DNA of 64,000 nt from Raineyella sp. W15-4 (GTDB lineage Bacteria; Actinomycetota; Actinomycetes; Propionibacteriales; Propionibacteriaceae), in contig NZ_CP137079.1 of NCBI RefSeq assembly GCF_033170155.1, positions 372,001 to 436,000 of the forward strand. Reading direction: 5' to 3'. The position numbers were made by a program, and so were the translations under genes. Under the pieces are notes generated by a model that had not been told where the DNA came from, made no database searches, and worked only from the letters and a program-made list of their open reading frames with translations. This document shows, one piece after another, positions 24,457 through 31,241 of this stretch; position 1 is the stretch's first letter, and the number at the start of each line of letters is the position of its first letter.

Positions 24457-25631
24457 TGGGAGAAATGGACATGAAGAAGCTTTCCGACCTCCTGCCGGGT
24501 CTCCGTGGGGGCGGCACACATCGTTTCGGCCCCACGGCCACCCCGAAACCGCTGACGGCCGGCCTGGTCCTGCTGGCGTTCCTGCTCGCACCGGCAGCGC
24601 TCGGCGGGTACGGATCCGGACTCGTGGCGCTGTACCTCCCGCTGGTGCTGCTGGCCCTGAGCGCCGATCTCCTCTGGGGCCTCAACGGGGTGGTGTCCTT
24701 CGGGCATGCCGCGTTCTTCACCGCCGGGGCCTATCTGGCGGCACTGATCGTCGGCGGACCCGGAGACTCGGCCGCGGGCACACTGAGCTATCTGCAGGCG
24801 ACGAACGTCGGTGCGGGGCCCGGAGACGTCTGGCGGGGGGTGTTCGAGGCGCTGGCTGCGGTGCGGATCCTGGGCGTGTCCGTCCTGGCGCTCCTCCTCC
24901 CCGCCGTGGTCGTCGGCCTCTTCGGGCTGGTGCTGGGACTGGTCCTGTTCCGGCTGCCGTCGCCCGAGGTCTATGTGCCGCTGATGACACTCGGACTCGG
25001 TGTGATCATGACGACGAGCCTCGTCGGGGTGTCGTTCCTGGGAGCGAGCAACGGGCTCTCCAACATCCCCTCGTTCGTAGCGGACACCTGGCTCACCCGG
25101 ATCGCCGGGGACGGGATGGGCAAGTACTACTTCAACCTGCTCTTCCTGGTCGTGGCGTACGGCGTCTACTGGTGGTTCCGTGGGTCGTCGTGGGGCCGCC
25201 GCTGGCTGGGGTCGGGTGATTCGCCGCTGCGCCTGGACGCGCTGGGGTACCGGGCGAATCTGACCCGCAGCCTGGGCTTCGGCGCCTCGGCCGCACTGGC
25301 CGGATTCGCCGGCGCGCTCTATGTCGGGTCGATCGGATTCGTCGCTCCGGCGCAGGCCGCCGTGGGACAGTCGGCGATGGTGCTGATCTGGGTCGCGGTC
25401 GGGCGTCCGGGCAGCTTCTTCGGGCCGCTGGTCGGAGTCCTGACGATCCAGATCAGCTCGTTCTTCCTGTCCGGCGTGCTGAAGAACAGCTGGCAACTCG
25501 TCCTCGGCGTCATCCTGATCCTGGTGGTCGTGCTGATGACACGGGCCGCCGAGATCCGAGCGTTCGTCCGGCGGACAGTGCGTCGTGCCGAGCGCCCCCC
25601 GGTCGAGCGGGTCGCGTCGGCGAGCGAATGA
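24456..25631 (+). CDS. urtC: Urea/amide-type ABC transporter permease UrtC
   Basis: This LivM-family permease of about 391 residues is the second half of the importer channel. It contains about nine hydrophobic segments and the motif WGLNGVVSFGHAAFF that marks LivM/UrtC. Several starts are possible: ATG 24456 overlaps the urtB stop, while ATG 24471 has a better-spaced GGGAGA. It is the last gene of the importer operon, 19 bp before an 11-bp terminator stem. The C-terminal tail is basic and cytoplasmic. Confidence 0.88.
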   Translation: MGEMDMKKLSDLLPGLRGGGTHRFGPTATPKPLTAGLVLLAFLLAPAALGGYGSGLVALYLPLVLLALSADLLWGLNGVVSFGHAAFFTAGAYLAALIVGGPGDSAAGTLSYLQATNVGAGPGDVWRGVFEALAAVRILGVSVLALLLPAVVVGLFGLVLGLVLFRLPSPEVYVPLMTLGLGVIMTTSLVGVSFLGASNGLSNIPSFVADTWLTRIAGDGMGKYYFNLLFLVVAYGVYWWFRGSSWGRRWLGSGDSPLRLDALGYRANLTRSLGFGASAALAGFAGALYVGSIGFVAPAQAAVGQSAMVLIWVAVGRPGSFFGPLVGVLTIQISSFFLSGVLKNSWQLVLGVILILVVVLMTRAAEIRAFVRRTVRRAERPPVERVASASE

Positions 25632-25650
25632 TGTGACCGTTGGCGGTCCT

Positions 25651-25686
25651 GGGTCGCCGGGCGGGTGTCCCGCGCCCCGGCGACCC
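25651..25686. terminator. 11-bp hairpin ending the importer operon
   Basis: GGGTCGCCGGG at 25651-25661 pairs with its exact complement at 25676-25686, and the loop holds a nested 4-bp stem. It lies between convergent urtC and the unknown gene on the minus strand, marking the right edge of the amide island. Confidence 0.75.
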
Positions 25687-25690
25687 GGGA

Positions 25691-26371
25691 TCAGCGTCGC
25701 GGCCGGCCGGTGGGCCGCGGCCGGCCGGTGAGGGCGTGGGCCACCGCCGCGGCGATGGCGACCCCGTTGAGCGCGTCCTCGGTGGTTTGCGGCACCCGGT
25801 CCAGACGCTCGGCGACCACCGTGATGCCCTGGAGGGTCACGCTCCAGGGCAGCTGGGTGGCCATCAGCAACGTACGGACCGCGGGGCCGACGGTCATCCG
25901 GCCGAGCAGCTCGTCGTCGGTGAGGATCGCGAACCGGCCGTCGAAGTCGGCGTGTCCGGTGTGGTGGACGGTGCCGCCGACCGCGCGACGGCGTTCCTCG
26001 AGCAGGTCGATCGGCACGATCCGCACCTCGTTGAGCGGGAACGGCAGCCGGATCCAGCAGATCGTCGCGTGGGTCCGGCGCCCGTGCCGCGCGGGATCCG
26101 CCTCGTGGACGACGTGCGCGACACAGAACTCCTGACCGTGATAGCTGCCGGCGAAACCCTCCCGGAACCGCAGCCGCCGCTGCCACTCCCGCAGTCTCGG
26201 TGGCGGTGGGCGCAGCCGGGAGGCGTCGTCGGTGTAGGTCCATCCCCGCGCCGTAGCGCCGGAGCGGAGCGCCGTCAGGCGACGGTGTTCACGTCGCGGG
26301 GCGCCGATGGCGATCGTGGCCAGCCAACCGACCAGCGGCAGGGTGATCAACAGCACCAGCCAGGTGCCCAT
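25691..26371 (-). CDS. Membrane-anchored protein of unknown function
   Basis: The 226-residue protein starts with one hydrophobic helix (about residues 3-24) followed by a basic stop-transfer RREHRR and a soluble cytoplasmic domain. The domain has a beta-rich pattern with FRVxGSYHGxEF-like and LPFPLNEVRIVP segments, as in several unnamed actinobacterial proteins. I do not recognise the family. The ATG overlaps the stop of a 27-codon frame (ATGA) that has its own promoter-like box, so the pair may be a leader peptide and its gene. No functional link to the cobalamin genes upstream is visible. Confidence 0.75.
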   Translation of the reverse strand: MGTWLVLLITLPLVGWLATIAIGAPRREHRRLTALRSGATARGWTYTDDASRLRPPPPRLREWQRRLRFREGFAGSYHGQEFCVAHVVHEADPARHGRRTHATICWIRLPFPLNEVRIVPIDLLEERRRAVGGTVHHTGHADFDGRFAILTDDELLGRMTVGPAVRTLLMATQLPWSVTLQGITVVAERLDRVPQTTEDALNGVAIAAAVAHALTGRPRPTGRPRR

Positions 26372-26454
26372 CAGGACCGTCCCCTCGTCGGGGCCTGGTC
26401 GAGGATCGCGGGGACGTCGGAGGGCCCGGCGGGGCGTACGCGAGGATCGGCCAT
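26371..26454 (-). CDS. 27-residue frame with a GNAT-like N-terminus
   Basis: The frame begins MADPRVRPAGPSDVPAIL, which looks like the first strand and helix of a GNAT acetyltransferase, then diverges and stops. It overlaps the next gene's start by ATGA. A TACCCT box ends 6 nt before its ATG, so it would be the first thing translated on a leaderless mRNA. It may be a remnant of an acetyltransferase now serving as a translated leader, or chance similarity. Confidence 0.4.
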   Translation of the reverse strand: MADPRVRPAGPSDVPAILDQAPTRGRS

Positions 26455-26460
26455 GCGATC

Positions 26461-26466
26461 AGGGTA
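26461..26466 (-). promoter_or_regulatory. TACCCT -10 box ahead of the 27-residue frame
   Basis: On the minus strand TACCCT is followed by 6 nt and then ATG 26454. It directly follows the cbiB stop codon, so the two downstream frames probably form a separate unit. Confidence 0.4.
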
Positions 26467-26467
26467 G

Positions 26468-27421
26468 TCAACGGTGGTTCGCCGGGCCCCGATCGGCTGC
26501 CGGGCCACTGCCGGCGCCGGCCACCGTGACGGCCACCGCCACCGCCAGGGTCCCGAGCTGCACCCGGCGGGCGAGCCGGACCGCTCGAGCCACATCCCGC
26601 GGCTCCGCCCGGCGACCGTCCCCCAGCTCACCGCGGTCCTCCACAATGCCGCCGTAGGCGTTCGACCCACCGAGGCGGATCCCCAGCGCGCCGGCGAAGG
26701 CGGCCTCGATCTGCCCGCCGTTCGGGCTGGGGTGCGCCGCGGTGTCCTCGCGGATCGCCCGCCAGGCCCCGGCCGAGGTCCCCGCGGCGAGCGCGGCGCC
26801 GAGCCGGGCCGGCAGCCAGTTGACCGCGTCGTCGAGCCGGGCGGCCACCTTCCCGAACCGCTCGTAGCGGTCGTTGCGGTAGCCGATCATCGCGTCGAGG
26901 GTGTTGATCGCCCGATGGGCCACCATCCCCGGCGCGCCGGCGAGCGCGCCCCAGACCAGCGGGGCGACCACGGCGTCGGAGGTGTTCTCGGCCAGCGACT
27001 CGATCGCGGCCCGGGTGACGCCGGCCGCGTCCAGCGCCCACGGATCCCGGCCGACCAGATGGCTGACCTGTTCCCGTGCGGCGGACAGATCCTCCCGCTC
27101 GAGGTGGCCGGCGACCGCCGAGGCCTCCCGCTCCAGTGACCGGCCGCCGAGCACGGTCCAGGTGACCAGCGCCGTCCAGACGACGTCGGCGACGGGCCGG
27201 TGGCGGACCGACCGCTGCACCAGCGCGGCCGCGAGCGTCGCCGCTCCCACCAGCAGCCCCACGTGTTCAGCCCCCGCGGCCACCGAGTCGGCGTACGTAC
27301 GCCGCTCCAGTCGGCCGGCCACCCGGCCGAACGCCGCCACCGGGTGCCCCCGGCGGGGATCGCCGAGCAACCGGTCCAGCCCGAACCCGAGGGCCAGCCC
27401 GAGAGCCCGGGAGCAGCTCAC
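26468..27421 (-). CDS. cbiB: Adenosylcobinamide-phosphate synthase CbiB/CobD
   Basis: The 317-residue membrane enzyme attaches the aminopropanol arm to adenosylcobyric acid. Motifs seen are DRLLGDPRRGHPV near the N-terminus, the segment ESLAENTSDAVVAPL, and HPSPNGGQIEAAFAGALG with YGG further on, all typical of CbiB/CobD. GTG 27421 overlaps the cobS stop (GTGA), which favours it over the neighbouring GTG 27424. Several hydrophobic helices are present at both ends. Together with cobS and cobT it supplies late steps of cobalamin assembly; cobU/cobP, needed between them, is not in the window. Confidence 0.92.
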   Translation of the reverse strand: MSCSRALGLALGFGLDRLLGDPRRGHPVAAFGRVAGRLERRTYADSVAAGAEHVGLLVGAATLAAALVQRSVRHRPVADVVWTALVTWTVLGGRSLEREASAVAGHLEREDLSAAREQVSHLVGRDPWALDAAGVTRAAIESLAENTSDAVVAPLVWGALAGAPGMVAHRAINTLDAMIGYRNDRYERFGKVAARLDDAVNWLPARLGAALAAGTSAGAWRAIREDTAAHPSPNGGQIEAAFAGALGIRLGGSNAYGGIVEDRGELGDGRRAEPRDVARAVRLARRVQLGTLAVAVAVTVAGAGSGPAADRGPANHR

Positions 27422-28200
27422 CACGCGATCACCGCTGCCACGGCGAGCCCGGCCGCGGCCGCCTCGACGGTGGCGCCGAGGACATCGCCGGTGATGCCGC
27501 CGAGCCGGCGGACACACCACCACAGCAGCACCCCGGCGGCCAGCGGCCCGCCGGCTGTGGCGATCACACCGGCCCACCAGGTCGCCCCGGTCACCACCGC
27601 GACTCCGGCCAGCGCCGCCGCCCAGACCAGCCAGACGACCACCGCGCCGTACCACGGCACCGACCCGGCGACCGCCTGCCCGAGCCCCTCGGGCCGGGCC
27701 GCCGGCACGCCGCGCAGGCAGCCCAGCACGAGCGCCGCCCGCGAGGCGCAGACCAGCGCCGCGACCAGCAGCCAGCCCAGCGGGCCCGCCAGCAGCGCGC
27801 CGTACGACGCCGCCTGCAGGCCCAGCACCACGACCAGCGTGCCGGCCCCCATCGGGCCGACGTCGCCGGTGCGCATGATCTCGAGCGCCCGGTCGCGGTC
27901 CCAGGAGGAGCCGAGTCCGTCGGCGGTGTCGGCCAGCCCGTCCCAGTGCATGGCCCGGGTGAGCTGGGCGACGATCCCGACGACCAGCAGGCCCCCGACC
28001 AGGCCGGGAGCGCCGAGCCGTACCGCTCCCCAGCCGGCCAGACCTGCTGCCAGCGCGACCGGCACCATCACCACCGAACCGACGGTCATCGCCGTCCGGG
28101 CGATCGGCCGGGTGACCTGGGCGATCGGCCCGGCAGGGATCCGGGTGAGGGTGCCGAGAGCCAGTCGCCAGCCGTCGGCCGGCCCGGGCTCAGCTGACAT
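27418..28200 (-). CDS. cobS: Adenosylcobinamide-GDP ribazoletransferase CobS
   Basis: The 260-residue integral membrane protein joins activated cobinamide to alpha-ribazole, the last assembly step of cobalamin. The N-terminal FLTRIP-type motif reads GTLTRIPAG, and the active-site region reads RAMHWDGLADTADGLGSSWDRDRALEIMRTGDVGPMG, split here over the expected loops. Seven or so hydrophobic helices follow. It overlaps cobT by 11 bp and cbiB by 4 bp, so the three are one translationally coupled operon behind a cobalamin riboswitch. Confidence 0.94.
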   Translation of the reverse strand: MSAEPGPADGWRLALGTLTRIPAGPIAQVTRPIARTAMTVGSVVMVPVALAAGLAGWGAVRLGAPGLVGGLLVVGIVAQLTRAMHWDGLADTADGLGSSWDRDRALEIMRTGDVGPMGAGTLVVVLGLQAASYGALLAGPLGWLLVAALVCASRAALVLGCLRGVPAARPEGLGQAVAGSVPWYGAVVVWLVWAAALAGVAVVTGATWWAGVIATAGGPLAAGVLLWWCVRRLGGITGDVLGATVEAAAAGLAVAAVIAW

Positions 28201-29224
28201 CAGCCAGCGTCGCCATCTCCCGCATCAGCGCGATCCCGGACCGCACCAGCGGGACCGCGGAGGCCGCTCCGGTCCCCTCGCCGAGGCGCAGGCCCAGATC
28301 GAGGATCGGTCGCAGCCCCAGCCGCTCGATGGCGTACGACAGCCCGGGCTCGGGGGAGCGGTGGCCGGCCCGCATCCAGGTCTTGGCGCCCGGGGCGATG
28401 GACTCCGCCATCGTCGCCTCGGCGCCGGCGATCACACCGTCGACCAGTACCGGCACCCCGGCCCGGGCCGCCGCGATCATGTAGCCGGTGGCCGCGGCGA
28501 TGTCCGCGGACCCCAGGCAGGCCAGCCGTTCGATCGGGTCGGCGAGCCGGTCGCCGCAGCGGGCGATCGCCTCGTCGATCACCGCCGCCTTCCGCAGCCG
28601 ACCGGCCTCGTCGAGTCCGGTGCCGATGCCGGTCACCTCGGCCGCCGGCACACCGTACGTGGCGGCGATCAGCGCGGCGGACGGGGTGGTGTTGCCGATG
28701 CCCAGATCGCCGGCGATCAGCAGCTGGGCCCCGGCGGCGATCTCCTCGGCGGCGACGGCCTCCCCCTCGGCGAGTGCCTGCTCGGCCTCGGCGCGGGTCA
28801 GCGCGTCCTCGACCCGGATGTTGCCCGAGCCGCGGCGGACCTTGTGGGCGGTCACCGCCGCGGGAACATCCAGGTCGGCGTCCACCCCGATGTCCAGGAG
28901 GCGTACGTGGATGCCGTACTGCCGGGCGATCACGCTGATCCCGGCCTTGCCGGCCAGGATGCCGTGGACCATGCCGACGGTGATCGCGGTGGGGTAGACC
29001 GACACCCCGTCCGCGGCGACGCCGTGGTCACCGGCGAAGACGACGGTGCGGATGTTGTCCAGTGGGGCGGGCGGCACCTGGCCCTGCGCCGCGGCGATCC
29101 AGCAGCCGAGTTCGACGAGGCCGTGCAGGGCGCCGGTCGGCATCGCCAGCGTGTCGCAGTGGGCGAGCGCGGCGGCGTACACCTCGGTGTCGGGTGGGGT
29201 GATGGTGAGTGAGGTGATGGTCAT
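28190..29224 (-). CDS. cobT: Nicotinate-nucleotide-dimethylbenzimidazole phosphoribosyltransferase CobT
   Basis: The 344-residue cytosolic enzyme makes alpha-ribazole phosphate, the lower ligand precursor. Motifs include VVFAGDHGVAADGVS, the Gly-rich GDLGIGNTTPSAAL, and the C-terminal catalytic region with GLSYAIERLGLRPILDL and LRLGEGTGA. Length is typical. GGAGGATCG precedes ATG 29224. It is the first large gene downstream of the cobalamin riboswitch and of a 19-codon frame, so its expression should fall when cobalamin is plentiful. Confidence 0.95.
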   Translation of the reverse strand: MTITSLTITPPDTEVYAAALAHCDTLAMPTGALHGLVELGCWIAAAQGQVPPAPLDNIRTVVFAGDHGVAADGVSVYPTAITVGMVHGILAGKAGISVIARQYGIHVRLLDIGVDADLDVPAAVTAHKVRRGSGNIRVEDALTRAEAEQALAEGEAVAAEEIAAGAQLLIAGDLGIGNTTPSAALIAATYGVPAAEVTGIGTGLDEAGRLRKAAVIDEAIARCGDRLADPIERLACLGSADIAAATGYMIAAARAGVPVLVDGVIAGAEATMAESIAPGAKTWMRAGHRSPEPGLSYAIERLGLRPILDLGLRLGEGTGAASAVPLVRSGIALMREMATLADVS

Positions 29225-29341
29225 CGATCCTCCGAGGGGTGGAGGCGCGCCCGGATCCGCAGAAGGCCCTGTGGATACGAGTGAGTGGAATCGGACCGAA
29301 CATCACGGCCCGGGCACGCCGCCACGTCTGGTATGGGCGCG

Positions 29342-29401
29342 TCAGGCGGTGCGGTCGTGAGCGGGGCTGTCGGTGGCCGAGCAGCGGAACGGATCGCTCA
29401 T
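29342..29401 (-). CDS. 19-residue upstream frame between riboswitch and cobT
   Basis: An ATG at 29401 with GGAGAGGA 5-6 nt upstream opens a 19-codon frame (MSDPFRCSATDS...) that ends 117 nt before cobT. It lies just after the riboswitch, where a sequestered ribosome site is expected. The peptide has no recognisable family. Similar short frames after cobalamin riboswitches have been reported in mycobacteria as part of the control mechanism; here that is an inference. Confidence 0.45.
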   Translation of the reverse strand: MSDPFRCSATDSPAHDRTA

Positions 29402-29435
29402 GGTGTCCTCTCCGGGATGGCGCGTCCCAGTCGTG

Positions 29436-29530
29436 GGTGAACGCGGGCCGAGTTCCTGACTTGGACTCACAGTGGCGCGACCGTGCCGGATTCCCACCGG
29501 CTTCCTCGGGTACCGCGTGTTGCGTGGCAA
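29436..29530 (-). promoter_or_regulatory. Cobalamin (adenosylcobalamin-type) riboswitch
   Basis: Read on the minus strand, the core matches the cobalamin aptamer in order: CGGTACCCGAGGAAGCCGGTG, then GAATCCGGCACGG, then GCCACTGTGA and finally AGTCAGGAAC. An outer stem pairs the CGCGG near 29517 with CCGCGTT near 29440-29446. It lies upstream of cobT-cobS-cbiB. A ribosome-site-bearing short frame follows immediately, so control is probably translational. Its 5' edge almost touches the stop codon of the cation efflux gene at 29533. Exact ends are approximate. Confidence 0.88.
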
Positions 29531-29532
29531 GC

Positions 29533-30441
29533 CTACACTCCCGGCATGTCCTCGTGATCGCGGTGCCCCGGTGGCTCGAGTTGGAACGTCGAATGCTCCA
29601 CCGACACCGGGAAATGCCCGGCCACACAGCTCTGCAGAGTGTCCAGCAGATGGGGTGCGGTGCCGGTGCGGAAGCACTCCTCCTCGACCACCACATGGGC
29701 GCTGAGCACCGGCAGGCCGGTGGCGATCGTGCTCGCGTGCAGGTCGTGCACCTCGAGGACGTGGTCGACCGCCAACAGGTGCCGACGCACCTCGGCCAGG
29801 TCGAGGCCCTTTGGCGTCCACTCCAGCAGCACCGTGGTCGAGAAGCGGAGCAGAGCCAGTGTCCGGGGGATGATCAGCACGGCGATGACCATCGCGGCGA
29901 CCGCGTCGGCGCGCAGCCAGCCGAGCGTCCCGATCAGCACCGCCGAGACGATCACCGCGACCGACCCGAGCGCGTCGTTGACGACCTCCAGGAAGGCCGT
30001 GCGGAGGTTGAGGTTGACGTCGCGGTGGCCGAGCAGGACGGCGAGCGACACCAGGTTCCCGACCAAGCCGATGACGCCGAAGATCAGCAGGGCGCCGGAG
30101 GGCACCTCCGGTGGCTGCAGCAACCGCCGGACGCCGTCGATCAGCGCGTACACCCCGACCGCCAGCAGGATCGCGGCCTGCCACTGGGCGGAGATCACCT
30201 CGGCGCGCCGGAACCCCCAGGTGCGGCGCTCATCCGGCGGCCGGGTCGCCAGCCGGGCGGCGACCAGCGCCATCGTCAGGCCGGCCACGTCGGTGAGCAT
30301 GTGGGCAGCGTCGGTGAGCAGCGACAGGCTGCGGGTCAGCGCCGCACCGACCACCTCGGCCACCAGCACCGTCGCGGTGATCGCCAGGGCCACCATCAAC
30401 CGGCGCCGAGGGGCGAGGCCGTGGTCGTGGTCGTGTCCCAT
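29533..30441 (-). CDS. Cation diffusion facilitator family metal efflux protein
   Basis: The 302-residue membrane protein has the CDF layout: a His-rich N-terminal tip (GHDHDHG), six membrane segments with metal-site motifs SLLTDAAHMLTDV in helix 2 and EVVNDALGSVAV in helix 5, and a C-terminal cytoplasmic metallochaperone-like domain containing VHDLHAST. The HxxxD/DxxxD pattern fits zinc, possibly also cobalt. ATG 30441 is supported by a TAAGAT box 7 nt upstream. Its end abuts the cobalamin riboswitch, so a cobalt link is conceivable but unproven. Confidence 0.9.
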   Translation of the reverse strand: MGHDHDHGLAPRRRLMVALAITATVLVAEVVGAALTRSLSLLTDAAHMLTDVAGLTMALVAARLATRPPDERRTWGFRRAEVISAQWQAAILLAVGVYALIDGVRRLLQPPEVPSGALLIFGVIGLVGNLVSLAVLLGHRDVNLNLRTAFLEVVNDALGSVAVIVSAVLIGTLGWLRADAVAAMVIAVLIIPRTLALLRFSTTVLLEWTPKGLDLAEVRRHLLAVDHVLEVHDLHASTIATGLPVLSAHVVVEEECFRTGTAPHLLDTLQSCVAGHFPVSVEHSTFQLEPPGHRDHEDMPGV

Positions 30442-30448
30442 GGAGTCG

Positions 30449-30454
30449 ATCTTA
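30449..30454 (-). promoter_or_regulatory. TAAGAT -10 box of the cation efflux gene
   Basis: On the minus strand TAAGAT is followed by 7 nt and then ATG 30441, consistent with a leaderless start and with the lack of a Shine-Dalgarno site. Confidence 0.45.
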
Positions 30455-30538
30455 GGTGTGCTGATCAGGGGAGGCCGGTCCATCGGGTGATGGGGTGTCC
30501 GTCGTCGCGTTGGTGCGGGGTGTGAGTAGCGAGCCGTC

Positions 30539-30715
30539 TCACTGCGGGCGTCGGGGCCAGGCACAGGTGGTGCACTCCTGGCTCCGCCGGGCCCGGATGA
30601 CGTTCCAGGCGAGCACGGCGATCCCCAGCATGATGCCGGCGACCGGGTGCACGGTGACGCCGACCACCAGGCCCAGCATCAGCGGGACGGAGACGGCGCA
30701 GGGTGACAGGGGCAT
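30539..30715 (-). CDS. 58-residue membrane protein with CxxC, under a CsoR-like operator
   Basis: The product starts MPLSPCAVSVPLML, has one or two closely spaced hydrophobic segments (about residues 7-40), a basic turn RARR and a C-terminal CTTCAW motif. Together with Cys6 it has three cysteines, so metal or persulfide binding is plausible. ATG 30715 is 6 nt after a TAGGGT box, so the transcript is probably leaderless. A TACCCC-type palindrome of CsoR/CstR style sits directly upstream of that box. I know no named family; the frame is supported by promoter, operator and hydrophobic pattern together. Confidence 0.65.
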   Translation of the reverse strand: MPLSPCAVSVPLMLGLVVGVTVHPVAGIMLGIAVLAWNVIRARRSQECTTCAWPRRPQ

Positions 30716-30721
30716 GACACC

Positions 30722-30727
30722 ACCCTA
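30722..30727 (-). promoter_or_regulatory. TAGGGT -10 box of the 58-residue protein gene
   Basis: On the minus strand TAGGGT ends 6 nt before ATG 30715, predicting a leaderless mRNA. Confidence 0.5.
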
Positions 30728-30733
30728 GCCGAT

Positions 30734-30747
30734 TACCCCTGGGGGTA
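30734..30747. promoter_or_regulatory. CsoR/CstR-like operator TACCCCTGGGGGTA
   Basis: This near-perfect GC-tract palindrome flanked by TA/TA matches the CsoR-family operator style (TACCCC...GGGGTA). It lies 7 nt upstream of the TAGGGT box, in the spacer where a repressor would block polymerase. No CsoR gene is in the window, so the regulator would act in trans. Confidence 0.55.
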
Positions 30748-30754
30748 TTGTCGT

Positions 30755-31228
30755 TCAGACGGCTCCGGGGAAGCCGAACTGCCGCCACGCCTCGTACGTC
30801 GCGATCGCGGTGGCGTTGGACAGGTTCAGCGACCGGTTGCCCGGCCGCATCGGGATCCGGATCTGCTCGGTCACCCGGCCATCGGCCAGCACCGCGGGAT
30901 CCAGGCCGGTCGGCTCCGGGCCGAACAGCAGCACGTCGCCCTCCCGGTAGGTGATGTCGGTGTGGCGTACGGTCGCGTGCGAGGTGAATGCGAAGACCCG
31001 GGCCGGCAGCAGCGCCGCGTACGCCGCCTCGAGGTCCTCGTGCACGGTGACGTGCGCCATGTCGTGGTAGTCCAGGCCCGCCCGCCGCAGATGGGTGTCG
31101 TCCATCGAGAAGCCCAGCGGTCCGGCCAGGTGCAGCGGTGCCCCGGTGATGGCGGCCAGCCGGATGGTGGCGCCGGTGTTGTGCGGGATGCGGGGGGAGT
31201 GGAAGAGGATGTGGACCGGGCAGGACAT
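30755..31228 (-). CDS. trmL: tRNA (cytidine(34)-2'-O)-methyltransferase
   Basis: The 157-residue SPOUT methyltransferase methylates the wobble ribose of tRNA-Leu isoacceptors in E. coli. The N-terminus reads HILFHSPRIPHNTGATIRLAA, and the knotted SAM site has LLFGPEPTGLD, IPMRPGNRSLNLSNATAIATYEAW in three consecutive blocks. Length is exactly that of TrmL. It lies 13 bp after the pseudouridine synthase gene on the same strand; both act on RNA, and a tRNA gene is nearby. Confidence 0.93.
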   Translation of the reverse strand: MSCPVHILFHSPRIPHNTGATIRLAAITGAPLHLAGPLGFSMDDTHLRRAGLDYHDMAHVTVHEDLEAAYAALLPARVFAFTSHATVRHTDITYREGDVLLFGPEPTGLDPAVLADGRVTEQIRIPMRPGNRSLNLSNATAIATYEAWRQFGFPGAV

Positions 31229-31241
31229 GCCGGTCAGTCTC

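Noticed and set aside
20782-25631. Branched-chain amino acid (Liv) importer
   Set aside because: The SHGERQ signature of the first ATPase and the GDLATVETP and SDYIYP motifs of the binding protein point to the urea/amide subgroup, and AmiE is opposite. Substrate is still not proven.
27200-29212. A 670-codon plus-strand frame across the cobalamin genes
   Set aside because: It is antisense to cobS and cobT, has low-complexity Pro/Ala/Arg/Gly composition and no family motifs; it is a typical high-GC shadow.
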